From Atopomonas sediminilitoris (GTDB lineage Bacteria; Pseudomonadota; Gammaproteobacteria; Pseudomonadales; Pseudomonadaceae), in NCBI RefSeq assembly GCF_022601735.1, contig NZ_JAKUMM010000002.1, positions 372,001 to 436,000 on the forward strand: a stretch of 64,000 nt of DNA, given 5' to 3'. A program made the translations under genes and the position numbers. Below are positions 7,555 through 16,605 of the stretch, in pieces. Numbering within the stretch: the stretch's first letter is position 1; every line of letters starts with the position of its first letter. Under the pieces are notes generated by a model. That model did not search any database. It was not told the DNA's origin and worked only from the letters and a program-made list of their open reading frames with translations.

Positions 7555-9258
7555 TTAGTCCTTGGTTACCCGGTTGACCTCTTCGAGGCTGGTAGTGCCT
7601 TGCATCACTTTTACCAGCCCGGAGCGGCGCAAATCATTAAACCCCTCAGCGCGTGCTTTGTCGCTGATTTCGATGGAGTTGCCTTCCTCCATGATAATCC
7701 GCTGCAGCGGTTGAGTGATTTTAACTACTTCATAAATACCGACACGGCCTTTGTAGCCGCCGTTACAGCTTTCACAGCCAACAGGGCCGTAAACCTTAAA
7801 GGTGCCGAGGTCTGCATCGGTAAAGCCTTCTTTGCGTAACGTTTCATCGGGCACGTCGACCACTTTTTTGCACTGCGAGCACAGTTTGCGCGCTAGACGC
7901 TGGGCAATGATCAGGTTGACTGAGGTGGCCAAGTTGAACGCGGCGACACCCATGTTGCGTAAGCGGGTTAGGGTTTCAGCGGCGCTGTTGGTGTGCAGGG
8001 TTGACATCACCATGTGGCCAGTCTGCGCGGCTTTGATGGCGATTTCGGCGGTTTCGAGGTCGCGAATCTCACCCACCATGATCACGTCCGGGTCTTGGCG
8101 CAAAAACGCGCGTAGGGCTTTGGAGAAGTCCATGCCTTGCTTGGGGTTGACGTTGACTTGGTTGATGCCTTCGAGATTGATCTCGACCGGGTCTTCGGCG
8201 GTGGAGATATTGACCTCGGCGGTATTAAGGATATTGAGGCCGGTATACAGCGATACCGTTTTGCCAGAGCCCGTGGGGCCGGTGACCAAAATCATGCCCT
8301 GCGGCTGGCCGAGGGCCTCCATGTACAGTTGTTTCTGTGCGTCTTCATAGCCGAGAGCATCAATACCCATCTTGGCGCTGGAGGGGTCGAGAATACGCAA
8401 AACGATTTTTTCGCCCCATAAAGTGGGCATTGCGTTAACGCGGAAGTCGATGGACTTGTTGGCCGAGATTTTCATCTTGATACGGCCGTCTTGCGGTTTG
8501 CGGCGTTCAGAAATATCTAGCGCTGCCATCACCTTCAAGCGGGCTGAAATGCGGCTTGATAGCTGGATCGGTGGCTTGGCCACCTCATGCAGAACGCCGT
8601 CAGTGCGAAAGCGCACGCGGTAGCTCTTTTCATAAGGCTCAAAGTGCAAGTCCGACGAGCCGCCTTTAATGGCATCCAGCAGCATTTTATTCACAAAGCG
8701 CACCACGGGCGCATCGTCGGCGCTTTCACCGACGGGGCCGTCGTCTTTGTTGTCATCGACGGCTTCAACGTCGAGTGCGTCAAGATCAACGTCGCCCAAG
8801 TCCTCCATGCCGGAGCCGGTAGAGTCGAAGAACTTGTCGATGGCCTCTCCAAGCTTGTCGTCCTCCACCAAGATGCCTTCGGTGCTCAGGCCGGTGGAAA
8901 ACTGAATGTCGGTGATGGCTTGGTGATTGGTAGGGTCAGAGATACCGACGTACAGTTTGTTGCCGCGCTTGTGCAGCGGGAGCACGCGGTGTTGGCGAAT
9001 CAGCTTTTCGCTGACCACGTCCTTGGGCTGCGCCTCTTTATCAATGCAGGCTAAGTCAAAAAACGGCACGCCAAAATTTTCACAGGCTAGGTCGGCAATT
9101 TTACGGCCGTTAACCAGCTTGTTCTGCACCAAATAGGTGACCAGCGGGATTTTATTCTTTTGCGCTTGTGTCAGGGCTTGGCTGGCTTTGGTTTCGTCGA
9201 GTAACTCGGCAAGCACAATTTGTCGGGCCAAGCCTGTCAGGGCGGCGGTTTCGCTCAT
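7555..9258 (-). CDS. pilB: Type IV pilus assembly ATPase PilB
   Basis: 567 residues of the GspE/PilB secretion ATPase family. The N-terminal MshEN-type domain is followed by the ATPase core with Walker A GPTGSGKTVSLY, the Asp box TAEDPVEINLEG, Walker B DPDVIMVGEIRD and the His box TGHMVMSTLHTN. Four cysteines in two pairs (CSQCKK and CESCNGG) form the zinc site typical of the family. PilB powers pilus extension from the cytoplasmic face. It heads the pilB-pilC-pilD-coaE-yacG run and is divergent from pilA; the 234-base gap between them carries the pilA promoter. An acidic linker (DLDALDVEAVDDNKDD) separates the N domain from the core. Confidence 0.96.
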   Translation of the reverse strand: MSETAALTGLARQIVLAELLDETKASQALTQAQKNKIPLVTYLVQNKLVNGRKIADLACENFGVPFFDLACIDKEAQPKDVVSEKLIRQHRVLPLHKRGNKLYVGISDPTNHQAITDIQFSTGLSTEGILVEDDKLGEAIDKFFDSTGSGMEDLGDVDLDALDVEAVDDNKDDGPVGESADDAPVVRFVNKMLLDAIKGGSSDLHFEPYEKSYRVRFRTDGVLHEVAKPPIQLSSRISARLKVMAALDISERRKPQDGRIKMKISANKSIDFRVNAMPTLWGEKIVLRILDPSSAKMGIDALGYEDAQKQLYMEALGQPQGMILVTGPTGSGKTVSLYTGLNILNTAEVNISTAEDPVEINLEGINQVNVNPKQGMDFSKALRAFLRQDPDVIMVGEIRDLETAEIAIKAAQTGHMVMSTLHTNSAAETLTRLRNMGVAAFNLATSVNLIIAQRLARKLCSQCKKVVDVPDETLRKEGFTDADLGTFKVYGPVGCESCNGGYKGRVGIYEVVKITQPLQRIIMEEGNSIEISDKARAEGFNDLRRSGLVKVMQGTTSLEEVNRVTKD

Positions 9259-9296
9259 GTCGGCAATCCTTAAGGTGACATTGCTTTATAGCCTAG

Positions 9297-9434
9297 ACGA
9301 CAGTGACAGGGCAAAGCGAGCGGCTGCGGGTGACGCAAAACGTCACATTGTCGCTTTTTTGCTGCTTGGTGACTGGAGATCTGAACGTTAAGCGCTATGT
9401 TTTAGAGGTTGCGTACAGTTGGCACGCTTTGCGC
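9297..9434 (+). promoter_or_regulatory. Sigma-54-type promoter of pilA with possible upstream PilR sites
   Basis: TGGCACGCTTTGCGC at 9420-9434 has the GG and GC of a -24/-12 promoter at the exact spacing; the -24 half is perfect and the -12 half partly degenerate. In Pseudomonas pilA is transcribed by sigma-54 with the activator PilR, whose sites contain C/GTGTC about 80-140 bases upstream. Two CTGTC motifs occur on the minus strand at 9299-9303 and 9305-9309, and a TTGTCG at about 9349. A short dyad GTGACG/CGTCAC lies at 9330-9346. The promoter call is solid; the PilR sites are inference. Confidence 0.7.
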
Positions 9435-9492
9435 TAGATACGATTCAGGTCTCTAGGTCTAGGACCTTAAATTTCACGCTGAGGAATAACTC

Positions 9493-9966
9493 ATGAAAGC
9501 ACAACTGCAAAAAGGTTTTACCCTGATTGAATTGATGATCGTGGTTGCGATCATCGGTATTTTGGCGGCCGTTGCACTGCCGGCGTACCAGGATTACACC
9601 GTGCGTGCAAAAATGTCTGAAGTGATTTTGGCCGCTTCGACTTGCCGCGTTTCAATCAGTGAAACAGCACAGTTCTCAGATACTATCCCGTCTGGTGCTA
9701 ATGGTTGGGGTTGTGAGCAAACCGGCGCCTCGGGTGCAACTCGCTATGTAAGCACCATTACTACTTCTGCGGCTGGTGTGATTACTGTTACAACACGCGG
9801 CTTTGGTGATGCTGCTATTGACAATCAGACAATCACCCTTGCCCCTACTGATAGTAATGGCACGGTAGTTGCACTAACAGATGCCCTTCTGCCGACTGTA
9901 ATTCAAGGCTGGAAGTGTTCTCCAGGCACTTTGAATCAAAAGTATTTGCCGGGCTCTTGCCGTTAA
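9493..9966 (+). CDS. pilA: Type IV major pilin PilA
   Basis: A 157-residue prepilin with a seven-residue basic leader and the cleavage site [21 protein letters not shown]. After PilD processing Phe is residue 1 and Glu5 is present. A long hydrophobic helix follows and runs into [15 protein letters not shown]. There are four cysteines: one in TCRVS, one in GWGCEQ, and a C-terminal pair (WKCSPG and GSCR) that can close the classic disulfide loop of pilins. The last residue after the loop is Arg. GAGG lies eight bases before the ATG. A sigma-54-type promoter precedes the gene and a strong hairpin terminator follows. The mature middle part is rich in Thr, Ser and Ala, as in variable pilin head domains. 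Confidence 0.96.
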   Translation: MKAQLQKGFTLIELMIVVAIIGILAAVALPAYQDYTVRAKMSEVILAASTCRVSISETAQFSDTIPSGANGWGCEQTGASGATRYVSTITTSAAGVITVTTRGFGDAAIDNQTITLAPTDSNGTVVALTDALLPTVIQGWKCSPGTLNQKYLPGSCR

Positions 9967-9979
9967 TACTGTTGTTTGA

Positions 9980-10009
9980 AAAATGGCGCCCATGGGCGCC
10001 ATTTTTTTT
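9980..10009 (+). terminator. Rho-independent terminator of pilA
   Basis: AAATGGCGCC (9981-9990) and GGCGCCATTT (9995-10004) form a perfect stem with a CATG loop, running into eight T residues. It lies 14 bases after the pilA stop and just before the ribosome binding site of the next gene. Pilin message is therefore expected to be far more abundant than that of the downstream gene. Confidence 0.92.
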
Positions 10010-10020
10010 GGAGTTTTATT

Positions 10021-11592
10021 GTGTTGATAATTGTGCGTGTGCTGGCTGTTTGTTTCGCTTTGCTGGCGTGGTTGTTGCCAATTACCAGTTTGCCGTGGCT
10101 TTCCTTTTCTAAGGAGGTAAGCGTTTTTTTGTCGATATTTGCTGTGGCGGTGCTGCTTGGTTTACAGCAGATACGTTTACAGGCGACCCTGTTTGCTTTT
10201 TGGCCCTGGCTGATGCTGTTGTCAGTGCTGGTTTATTATGCTTTTGGTGTGATCCTGTACTTTGATGATGTGATTGTTTTTTGTTTGTATATTCTTCTTT
10301 TTTATTGTTGCTATGTTTTTGCTTTTTCGGTGCAAAAGCGAGAAGTGGATATTTTGCTGTTGGGCAGCAGTGTTCTTGTTGTTGCGGGGGTGCTGTCTTT
10401 CGGGGTGGTGTGTTGGCAGTGGCTCAATTTGGGTGATGTTTTGTGGGTGAATGCGGGGCCGTCGTCAGGTCGGCTCTTTGCTAATTTTGGTCAGCCGAAT
10501 AACTTGGCGACATTCTTTTTGCTGTCCTTGCTTTCTACTGTGCTGCTTTATTGGCGCGGCCGGTTAACAGCGGTTTTGTTTGCGATATTAACTATTGCAT
10601 TTTTTTGGGGTGTGGCTTTAACGCAGTCGAGAACCGCAGGCTTGTCTGTTTTGGTTGTCGCCTGTTGGTGGTTTTTAAAAGGCAGAAGTGTTGTTTTTCC
10701 CGGGAGGCACAAGCAAGTTATTGCGGCGGTGATTTGCTTTTTTATTATGTTTTTTGGTGGTGGGCAGCTTGTGGGTGGTGAAGAGGTCGTCGCACATTAC
10801 TCTAGTCATGAGAGACTGCCGGCTTGGTGGCAGATGCTGGGCGGATTGAGCTTTTGGGGGTATGGCTGGGGGCAGGTGGGGCTCGCTCAGGCCGAGATCG
10901 TGTTAGCGCAAGGGTATGGCACCATCTTTTTAATGAATGCACACAATATTGTGCTGGATTTTTTATTGTGGGCTGGTGTTGTGGGTGCGGGTTTGGTTGT
11001 GGTTTTTTTTGCGTGGTTTGCTCGAGGGTTGTGGTCGCCCTTTAGTGCTCAGCAATGGTTTTATACGGCAATGTTGGCGGTTTTATTTGTTCATGCTTTT
11101 CTTGAGTTGCCGCTTGAGTATGCGTATTTCTTGGCGGTTTTTGCTGCGTTATTAGGTGGGTATGATGCGATAAGAGAGGTAACAGCAAGAGAGTGTTCCT
11201 GGTGGCTAGTTACCCCTGTGTTGCTGATTATGCTTCTGGTTGGCGCTCTATTAACAAAAGAATATGTTGATGTTGAGCAAGATGCTCGAGTGATGCGCTT
11301 CCAGCTGGCTGGATTTCAGGGGGCGGAAAACGATTTATTTGACTATGATACTTTGCTGCTGGATGGGTTGCGGGATTTCTTGTTTGTGGCGCGCTTACAG
11401 GTCAATGAACAGATGACGGAGCATGATGCCTTAAGAGTGAGTAAAGTCGCTCAGCGCTATCCCTATGCTTCGGTTCTTAAACGCAGTATTGAGGTGCTCA
11501 GCTATACCCATGAGTGCGAAAAAATGCGCTCCGAAGAGCGGAAGCTGTTTTTCCTGCATGGCTTAAAGTCGTCACAATCGTGTGTTGAGTGA
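10021..11592 (+). CDS. PglL/TfpO-type pilin O-oligosaccharyltransferase
   Basis: 523 residues, a multi-spanning membrane protein with about a dozen hydrophobic segments and a soluble C-terminal domain of about 100 residues. The key block SGRLFANFGQPNNLATFFLL near residue 155 is the family signature of PglL-type O-antigen-ligase-like enzymes, which move a lipid-linked glycan onto Ser/Thr of type IV pilins in the periplasm. A large loop (HERLPAWWQMLGG then WGYGWGQVGLAQ) and HNIVLDFLLWAGV match the Wzy_C region. I chose GTG 10021 because GGAG lies seven bases upstream and the start falls after the pilA terminator. The gene is visibly more T-rich than its neighbours, which suggests separate ancestry. 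Its substrate is probably the adjacent PilA, by position. Confidence 0.82.
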   Translation: MLIIVRVLAVCFALLAWLLPITSLPWLSFSKEVSVFLSIFAVAVLLGLQQIRLQATLFAFWPWLMLLSVLVYYAFGVILYFDDVIVFCLYILLFYCCYVFAFSVQKREVDILLLGSSVLVVAGVLSFGVVCWQWLNLGDVLWVNAGPSSGRLFANFGQPNNLATFFLLSLLSTVLLYWRGRLTAVLFAILTIAFFWGVALTQSRTAGLSVLVVACWWFLKGRSVVFPGRHKQVIAAVICFFIMFFGGGQLVGGEEVVAHYSSHERLPAWWQMLGGLSFWGYGWGQVGLAQAEIVLAQGYGTIFLMNAHNIVLDFLLWAGVVGAGLVVVFFAWFARGLWSPFSAQQWFYTAMLAVLFVHAFLELPLEYAYFLAVFAALLGGYDAIREVTARECSWWLVTPVLLIMLLVGALLTKEYVDVEQDARVMRFQLAGFQGAENDLFDYDTLLLDGLRDFLFVARLQVNEQMTEHDALRVSKVAQRYPYASVLKRSIEVLSYTHECEKMRSEERKLFFLHGLKSSQSCVE

Positions 11593-11615
11593 TGGCATTT
11601 ATTGGGTAGACGGGA

Positions 11616-12461
11616 CTAGTAAAGTCGCATCGACAAATCCACCGCCTTCACATCCTTGGTCAAACTGCCAATCGAAATAAAATCCACCCCGGTTTCAGCG
11701 ATGGTGCGTAAGGTGCCTTCGCTGACGCCGCCGGAGGCTTCGAGTTTGGCGCGGCCGGCGGTTTGTTTGACGGCGGTGCTCATGTCGTCGTGCGATAGCT
11801 CATCAAGCATGATGATGTCGGCGCCGGCCTCAAGGGCTTGAGTCAGTTCTTCTAGGCTTTCTACTTCCACTTCGACCGGTTTGCCGGGGGCGATCTGCCT
11901 CGCGGTTTGCACCGCTTGGGCGATGCCGCCGCAGCTGGCGATGTGGTTTTCTTTGATCAAGAAGGCGTCGTACAGGCCAATGCGGTGGTTGTGACAGCCG
12001 CCGATGGTTACGGCGTATTTCTGTGCCAAGCGCAGGCCCGGCAGGGTTTTGCGAGTGTCGAGCAGCTTGACCGGTAAGTCGCTCACTATGTCGGCCAGCT
12101 CGCGGGCGCGGCGGGCAGTGGCGGATAAGGTTTGCAAAAAGTTCAGCGCGCAGCGTTCGCCGGTTAATAAGCTGCGAGCAGGGCCGCTGAGCTCGCACAG
12201 TAATTGGTTGGGCGTGACGCGTTCGCCTTCGGCGGCGTGCCAGGTGATGCAGACGCGCGCATCCACTTGGCGGAAAACCTCTTCGACCCAAGCTTGGCCG
12301 CACAAAACGGCGTGTTCGCGGGTGATAATGCGAGCTTGGCTAATAACCTCGGCGGGGATGAGCTGTGCGGTGATGTCGCCAGCGCCAATATCTTCGGCCA
12401 GTGCCAGTTGTACGCTGGTGCGGATATTCTCGTGCAGGTCGTTCAGCGTCAGGTTGGCCAT
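11616..12461 (-). CDS. nadC: Nicotinate-nucleotide pyrophosphorylase (carboxylating)
   Basis: 281 residues of quinolinate phosphoribosyltransferase, which makes nicotinate mononucleotide from quinolinate and PRPP in NAD synthesis. Signature blocks are [15 protein letters not shown] at the N-terminus, [12 protein letters not shown] with the active-site Arg and Lys, [39 protein letters not shown] and LEASGGVSE near the C-terminus. Length is normal. It faces the PglL-type gene with 23 bases between the stops and is divergent from the DUF1631 gene. The pilA/nadC/ampD neighbourhood is standard in Pseudomonas. Confidence 0.96.
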   Translation of the reverse strand: MANLTLNDLHENIRTSVQLALAEDIGAGDITAQLIPAEVISQARIITREHAVLCGQAWVEEVFRQVDARVCITWHAAEGERVTPNQLLCELSGPARSLLTGERCALNFLQTLSATARRARELADIVSDLPVKLLDTRKTLPGLRLAQKYAVTIGGCHNHRIGLYDAFLIKENHIASCGGIAQAVQTARQIAPGKPVEVEVESLEELTQALEAGADIIMLDELSHDDMSTAVKQTAGRAKLEASGGVSEGTLRTIAETGVDFISIGSLTKDVKAVDLSMRLY

Positions 12462-12728
12462 CGGTGTGCTCGCGTCAGGTTGCTCAATGAGTCGCGCATT
12501 ATATAAGTCGTGGCGCTGTGCGCCAGTGTGTGACCGTTCGTGCCATCGGCCGGCCTTTGGTCGGGGGTAGTGTGTCTAAATGTGAACGGGGTCAAATCTA
12601 GCAGGCGTAGCCCCTTGGTAGTTTTGCCGCCCCCTCTATAATCGAATAGCACCAAACTGTTGACGCTTGTATTTTGACAATGCGGCGTTCGCCGAAAGGC
12701 TTGGAGTAGTGTTGTGGGAGATGACGCC

Positions 12729-15113
12729 ATGCAGACAGATGCCAAAGTAGTACCGCTGGGTAAGCCCGGCGCTGAGGGCGCTGCTGTGGGCCGCTTGCCG
12801 CTGCCCTTGATGCAAGTGCGTGACCTGGCCGTGCAAGGCTTGCGGGTGCGGATTGCTAGTTTGTTTGATAAAGCCGACGACTCGTTGTTCGAGTTGGCGG
12901 ATAAGGCCGGCAGCAACGCCGAGCAAAATGCCTTCTTTGAAGCCATGCGCGATTTGCGTTTAAAGCGCAAAGGCATCGAGCGCAGCTTTCTGCAAAGCCT
13001 GTTTGACGGCTTTGCGCGCCTGAATAAGGTGGAAATTGGGCGGCCCGCCAAGGTTGAGGCGGTAGCCATGGACTCGCTGTCTTTGGTGCAGAACGACGAG
13101 CTGGAAGAGTCCGTAGCAGTCGATACCATGGTGTCTAAGGTCATGGGGCGCGACGGCTCTGGTGTATCGCACCTGACGACACGTCTGAATACCCTGGTCA
13201 GCAAAAAGCTTGACGATAAAAACAATCCGCTCGGCCCGCAGCGCCTGTGCGAATCGTTTTTAGAGGCGTGTCAGAGCTTGGGTGTCGAGATCAAGGTCAA
13301 GCTGATCATCCTCAAACTGTTTGAAAAGCATGTGCTGGGCGATATCGCGGAGCTGTACGCTGAGGCCAATCAGGCGTTGATTAAGGCGGGCGTGTTGCCC
13401 GAACTTAAGTCGCAGCTGCCGCGCCCGCAGCGCCCCGCAGCACCACAGCGACCGGTTTTGCGTGAAGATGAAATCAGCGATGACGCCGCCGATGATACGG
13501 ATTGGCTAGACAACGGCGCCGTGGCGGCCGAGCAGGGGCATGCGTTTGCTGCACTGCAAAGCTTAATGTCGCAGGTGCGTGGCTTGGCGTTCCCACAGCG
13601 CAGCGCGGCGCGGCAAGATGCGGTGCCGGTTTCCAGCCGCGATCTGACACGCCTGCTGTCGTTTATGCAGCAACGCCATCAGCAGTTTTCCGGTGATGGT
13701 AACGAGCTGCGTGAGCAGTTAGACGGCTTGCTGGTTAAAGCCAGCGCCAAAAGCGGTAAGGCCCGCAGTGTGGGGCAGGTCGATGACGACGCCATCAATC
13801 TGGTGTCGATGCTGTTCGACTTTATTTTGGATGATCGCAACTTAAGTGACTCGCTCAAGGCGCTGATCGGGCGCTTGCAGATCCCGATGATTAAGGTCGC
13901 GGTGATTGATAAGAGCTTCTTTAGTCGCGGTGGTCATCCGGCGCGCCGTTTGCTGAACGAGATTGCTTCGGCGGCATTGGGCTGGAGCGGTAAAGAAGAT
14001 TCAGAACGCGATGCGCTGTACCAAAAGATCGAAGTGATCGTGCAGCGTTTGCTAAAAGATTTTGATGATGATCCGGCGATCTATAACGAGTTGCTGGCGG
14101 ATTTCCTCAATTTTGTCGGTGACGAAAAGCGTCGCAGTGAGCTGTTAGAGCAGCGCACCCGCGATGCCGAGGAAGGCCGTGCGCGCTCGCAAGTGGCGCG
14201 TGAGAAGGTCGAAGAGTTGCTCAACATGCGTTTGGTCGGGCGCAGCATGCCCGAGCTGGTGTTGGAGTTCTTGAAAGAGGCTTGGAGCAAAGTACTGCTG
14301 CTGGCTTATCTGAAGCACGGTATTGAGTCTGAGCAGCTTAAGCAGTCGCTGGATACCATGGAACAGCTGATCTGGAGCGTGCAGCCAGACTTGGGCGCCG
14401 ATGAGCGTCGTCGTTTGGTGAGCGTGGTGCCAAACCTGCTGAAGGCTTTGCGTGAGGGGCTAGAAGAGGCGTCTTACGATCCGTTTGCCACCAGTGAGTT
14501 CTTCACCAAGCTCGAAGTGCTGCACATGCAGTTGTTTACCCAGCACAAGCGTGCACTGGAAAAGCGTGCTGAAGTTGAGCCGCTAGTGAGTGTGGATCAG
14601 CAGCAAGCTGCGAGCGAAGGTGATCAGCTGTTGGATGTGCCGTTGCTGCAAGACGAGCTGTGCAGCGAGTTTTTGGCTGCCGAGGCGGTAGAAACCTTGT
14701 CGCCCGCTGCGTCGGCAGTGGCGGTAGAGGTTGAATCACCAGTGATGGTTGAAGTGGTTGAGGAGATTGTCCTCGCCTCACCACAAGAGCGTGAGCCGCT
14801 GGCCGCTGAAGAGTTGCTGCCGGATGACGATGCCTCGTTGGCGCAAGTCGATGCACTGCATGTGGGGGCATGGGTTGAGCTGAACGAAGACGAAGAGCAC
14901 AAGCTGCGCTGCAAGCTGGCGGCGGTGATCAAGCCCACCGGTAAATACGTGTTTGTGAACCGTACCGGCATGAAAGTGTTGGAGAAAACCCGCATTGGTT
15001 TGGCGGTGGAGTTTCGTCGCGGCAGCATTCGCGTGCTGAATGACAACCTGCTGTTTGATCGCGCACTTGAGTCGGTGATCGGCAACTTACGCCGCCTCAA
15101 AGATCAGGCTTAA
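12729..15113 (+). CDS. DUF1631 family protein, large, function unknown
   Basis: 794 residues from ATG 12729, with GGGAG about eight bases upstream; an in-frame GTG at 12714 is an alternative. It begins MQTDAKVVPLGKP and is mostly helical and charged, with no signal peptide or membrane segment. A conserved block near residue 70 (NAFFEAMRDLRLKRKGIERS) and IYNELLADFLNFV fit the DUF1631 family. The region around residues 590-700 is acidic and Val/Glu-rich, looking like a flexible linker. The last 90 residues form a compact, strand-rich domain (VGAWVELNEDEEHKLRCKLA then TGKYVFVNRTGMKV), reminiscent of PilZ-type barrels, though I do not see a complete c-di-GMP motif. The nadC-DUF1631-ampD order is conserved in Pseudomonas. 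Confidence 0.8.
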   Translation: MQTDAKVVPLGKPGAEGAAVGRLPLPLMQVRDLAVQGLRVRIASLFDKADDSLFELADKAGSNAEQNAFFEAMRDLRLKRKGIERSFLQSLFDGFARLNKVEIGRPAKVEAVAMDSLSLVQNDELEESVAVDTMVSKVMGRDGSGVSHLTTRLNTLVSKKLDDKNNPLGPQRLCESFLEACQSLGVEIKVKLIILKLFEKHVLGDIAELYAEANQALIKAGVLPELKSQLPRPQRPAAPQRPVLREDEISDDAADDTDWLDNGAVAAEQGHAFAALQSLMSQVRGLAFPQRSAARQDAVPVSSRDLTRLLSFMQQRHQQFSGDGNELREQLDGLLVKASAKSGKARSVGQVDDDAINLVSMLFDFILDDRNLSDSLKALIGRLQIPMIKVAVIDKSFFSRGGHPARRLLNEIASAALGWSGKEDSERDALYQKIEVIVQRLLKDFDDDPAIYNELLADFLNFVGDEKRRSELLEQRTRDAEEGRARSQVAREKVEELLNMRLVGRSMPELVLEFLKEAWSKVLLLAYLKHGIESEQLKQSLDTMEQLIWSVQPDLGADERRRLVSVVPNLLKALREGLEEASYDPFATSEFFTKLEVLHMQLFTQHKRALEKRAEVEPLVSVDQQQAASEGDQLLDVPLLQDELCSEFLAAEAVETLSPAASAVAVEVESPVMVEVVEEIVLASPQEREPLAAEELLPDDDASLAQVDALHVGAWVELNEDEEHKLRCKLAAVIKPTGKYVFVNRTGMKVLEKTRIGLAVEFRRGSIRVLNDNLLFDRALESVIGNLRRLKDQA

Positions 15114-15184
15114 TGGGCTAAGCCTCGTTAACGGCTTGCTTGACGAGGCGCAGGCCAAATAGCATGGGCTATTAAGGAGAGCCC

Positions 15185-15778
15185 ATGCCGTCGTTATCTT
15201 CCCTCTCGCCGTTGTTATCTATCGAGCCGCAAACCGGCTGGTGCAATGGCGCTACGGTTTGCCCGTCGCCCCATTTCAATCAGCGCCCTGATCCGGCGGA
15301 TATCTCGTTATTGGTGATTCATAACATCAGCCTGCCGCCCAGACAGTTCGGTACGGGCTGGGTGCCGCGTTTTTTTGCCGGTCAGCTCGATCCTGCCGCG
15401 CATCCTTATTTCGCAGAAATCGCAGATTTACGTGTGTCGGCGCACTTTTTTATCGAGCGCGATGGCGCCTTGACTCAGTTTGTCAGCTGCAATGACCGCG
15501 CTTGGCATGCGGGGCAGTCATGCTTTGCTGGCCGTGAGGCGTGTAATGACTACGCTATTGGTATCGAATTAGAAGGCTGTGATGACGTGGCGTATACCGA
15601 GGCGCAATACGTGCAGCTGCAGGCCTTAACCGTGGCCATCCAAGCCGCTTATCCGGCCGTGACGGCTGAGCGCATCACAGGGCATGAGCATATTGCGCCC
15701 GGGCGCAAAACCGATCCGGGCGCCGCGTTTGATTGGCAGCGCTACCGCACCGCACTACAACAAGGAGAGCGTTCGTGA
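15185..15778 (+). CDS. ampD: 1,6-anhydro-N-acetylmuramyl-L-alanine amidase
   Basis: A 197-residue cytoplasmic zinc amidase that cuts the stem peptide from anhydro-muropeptides during cell-wall recycling. Loss of AmpD is known to raise AmpC beta-lactamase through AmpR. Zinc ligands are visible as the His in LLVIHNISLPP, the first His of TGHEHIAPGRK and the Asp of KTDPGAAFDW. The central block SAHFFIERDGALTQFVSCND then RAWHAGQS is typical. AAGGAG precedes ATG 15185. The stop overlaps the GTG of ampE, so the two form the usual ampDE operon. A weak GCCTCGT/ACGAGGC dyad lies between it and the DUF1631 gene. Confidence 0.96.
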   Translation: MPSLSSLSPLLSIEPQTGWCNGATVCPSPHFNQRPDPADISLLVIHNISLPPRQFGTGWVPRFFAGQLDPAAHPYFAEIADLRVSAHFFIERDGALTQFVSCNDRAWHAGQSCFAGREACNDYAIGIELEGCDDVAYTEAQYVQLQALTVAIQAAYPAVTAERITGHEHIAPGRKTDPGAAFDWQRYRTALQQGERS

Positions 15779-16605
15779 GTTTTGTCATTCTGGTTTTAGT
15801 GGTGGTGCTGGAGAAGTTTTCTGCATGGCGCAAGGTGCTCCAGCGTGATGGCTTGTGGTGGCGTTGGCATGCGTTGGCTGCAGCGAGCGAGCAGCAGCCG
15901 TGGTTGCGTTTGCTTTTGTTGTTGGCCCTGCCGCTAGGATTACTGAGTCTTTTGCTGTGGTTGGCTGGGCAGTGGTTTTACGGTGTGTTGCTGTTGCCGC
16001 TGGAACTGGTGGTGGTGCTTTACGCCTTGGGGCGGGGTGAGATTCCTGCAGCTTTAGGTGGTTTTCGTGATGCCTGGCGTCGTGGTGACGTGCAGGGCGC
16101 GGCGCATGCGGCAGAGCGTGACCTTGGCTTGGATGAGCATGAGGATGCTGCTGGCTTGTTCGCTGGCGTGCAGTCGTATTTGTTGTGGCAGGCGTTTCAG
16201 GGGTTCTTTGTGATTGTGTTCTGGTATGCGCTGCTGGGGCCTGTAGTGGTGCTGGGTTATCGCCTACTGGCTTTGCTGGCGGAGCATAAGGCGCAGCCAG
16301 CGTTGAGTGAGTGCGCTCAGGCATTGCGCCATGGCTTGGATTGGTTGCCAGTGCGTTTATTGGCCACCAGTTTTGCCTTGGTCGGTAATTTCACCGCGGT
16401 GATGGCGGTGTTGCTGCACGAGCTGCTGGGCTGGGACACCTCAGCGCAAGCGCTGTTGGCTAAGTGCGGCCGGGTGGCCGATGAGCAGGAGCAAGAGGCT
16501 GCCGGCACCGAAGGTTTGTTGCAGCTGGATAGTCTTTGGCACTTATTAGTGCGTAGCGCCACGCTTTGGATGGCGGTGCTGGCGGTGCTGACGCTGTTGT
16601 GGTGA
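15775..16605 (+). CDS. ampE: Membrane protein AmpE
   Basis: 276 residues with about four membrane segments (FVILVLVVVLEKF, LLLLLALPLGLLSLLLWLAG, QGFFVIVFWYALLGPVVVLG, LWMAVLAVLTLLW). The cytoplasmic loop has the conserved RDAWRRGDVQGAAHAAERDL then YLLWQAFQGFFVIVFWYALL. AmpE is tied to beta-lactamase induction and peptidoglycan recycling by its operon with ampD; its biochemical activity is not firmly known. I chose GTG 15775 because AAGGAG lies seven bases upstream and it overlaps the ampD stop as GTGA. An upstream in-frame ATG lies inside ampD. Confidence 0.9.
   Translation: MSFVILVLVVVLEKFSAWRKVLQRDGLWWRWHALAAASEQQPWLRLLLLLALPLGLLSLLLWLAGQWFYGVLLLPLELVVVLYALGRGEIPAALGGFRDAWRRGDVQGAAHAAERDLGLDEHEDAAGLFAGVQSYLLWQAFQGFFVIVFWYALLGPVVVLGYRLLALLAEHKAQPALSECAQALRHGLDWLPVRLLATSFALVGNFTAVMAVLLHELLGWDTSAQALLAKCGRVADEQEQEAAGTEGLLQLDSLWHLLVRSATLWMAVLAVLTLLW

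Noticed and set aside
9976..10020. An ATG 45 bases upstream as the start of the PglL-type gene
   Set aside because: It lies before the pilA terminator hairpin and has no ribosome binding site, while GTG 10021 has GGAG at the right distance.
12590..12615. AACGGGGTCAAATCT before the DUF1631 gene as another copy of the island boundary repeat
   Set aside because: Only the GGGG...AAATCT flavour is shared; the core GACTGATTT and the TAGGC hairpin are absent, and no second copy is near.
15122..15149. Terminator after the DUF1631 gene (GCCTCGT/ACGAGGC)
   Set aside because: The stem is short, the loop is 14 bases and there is no T run; it may be chance.
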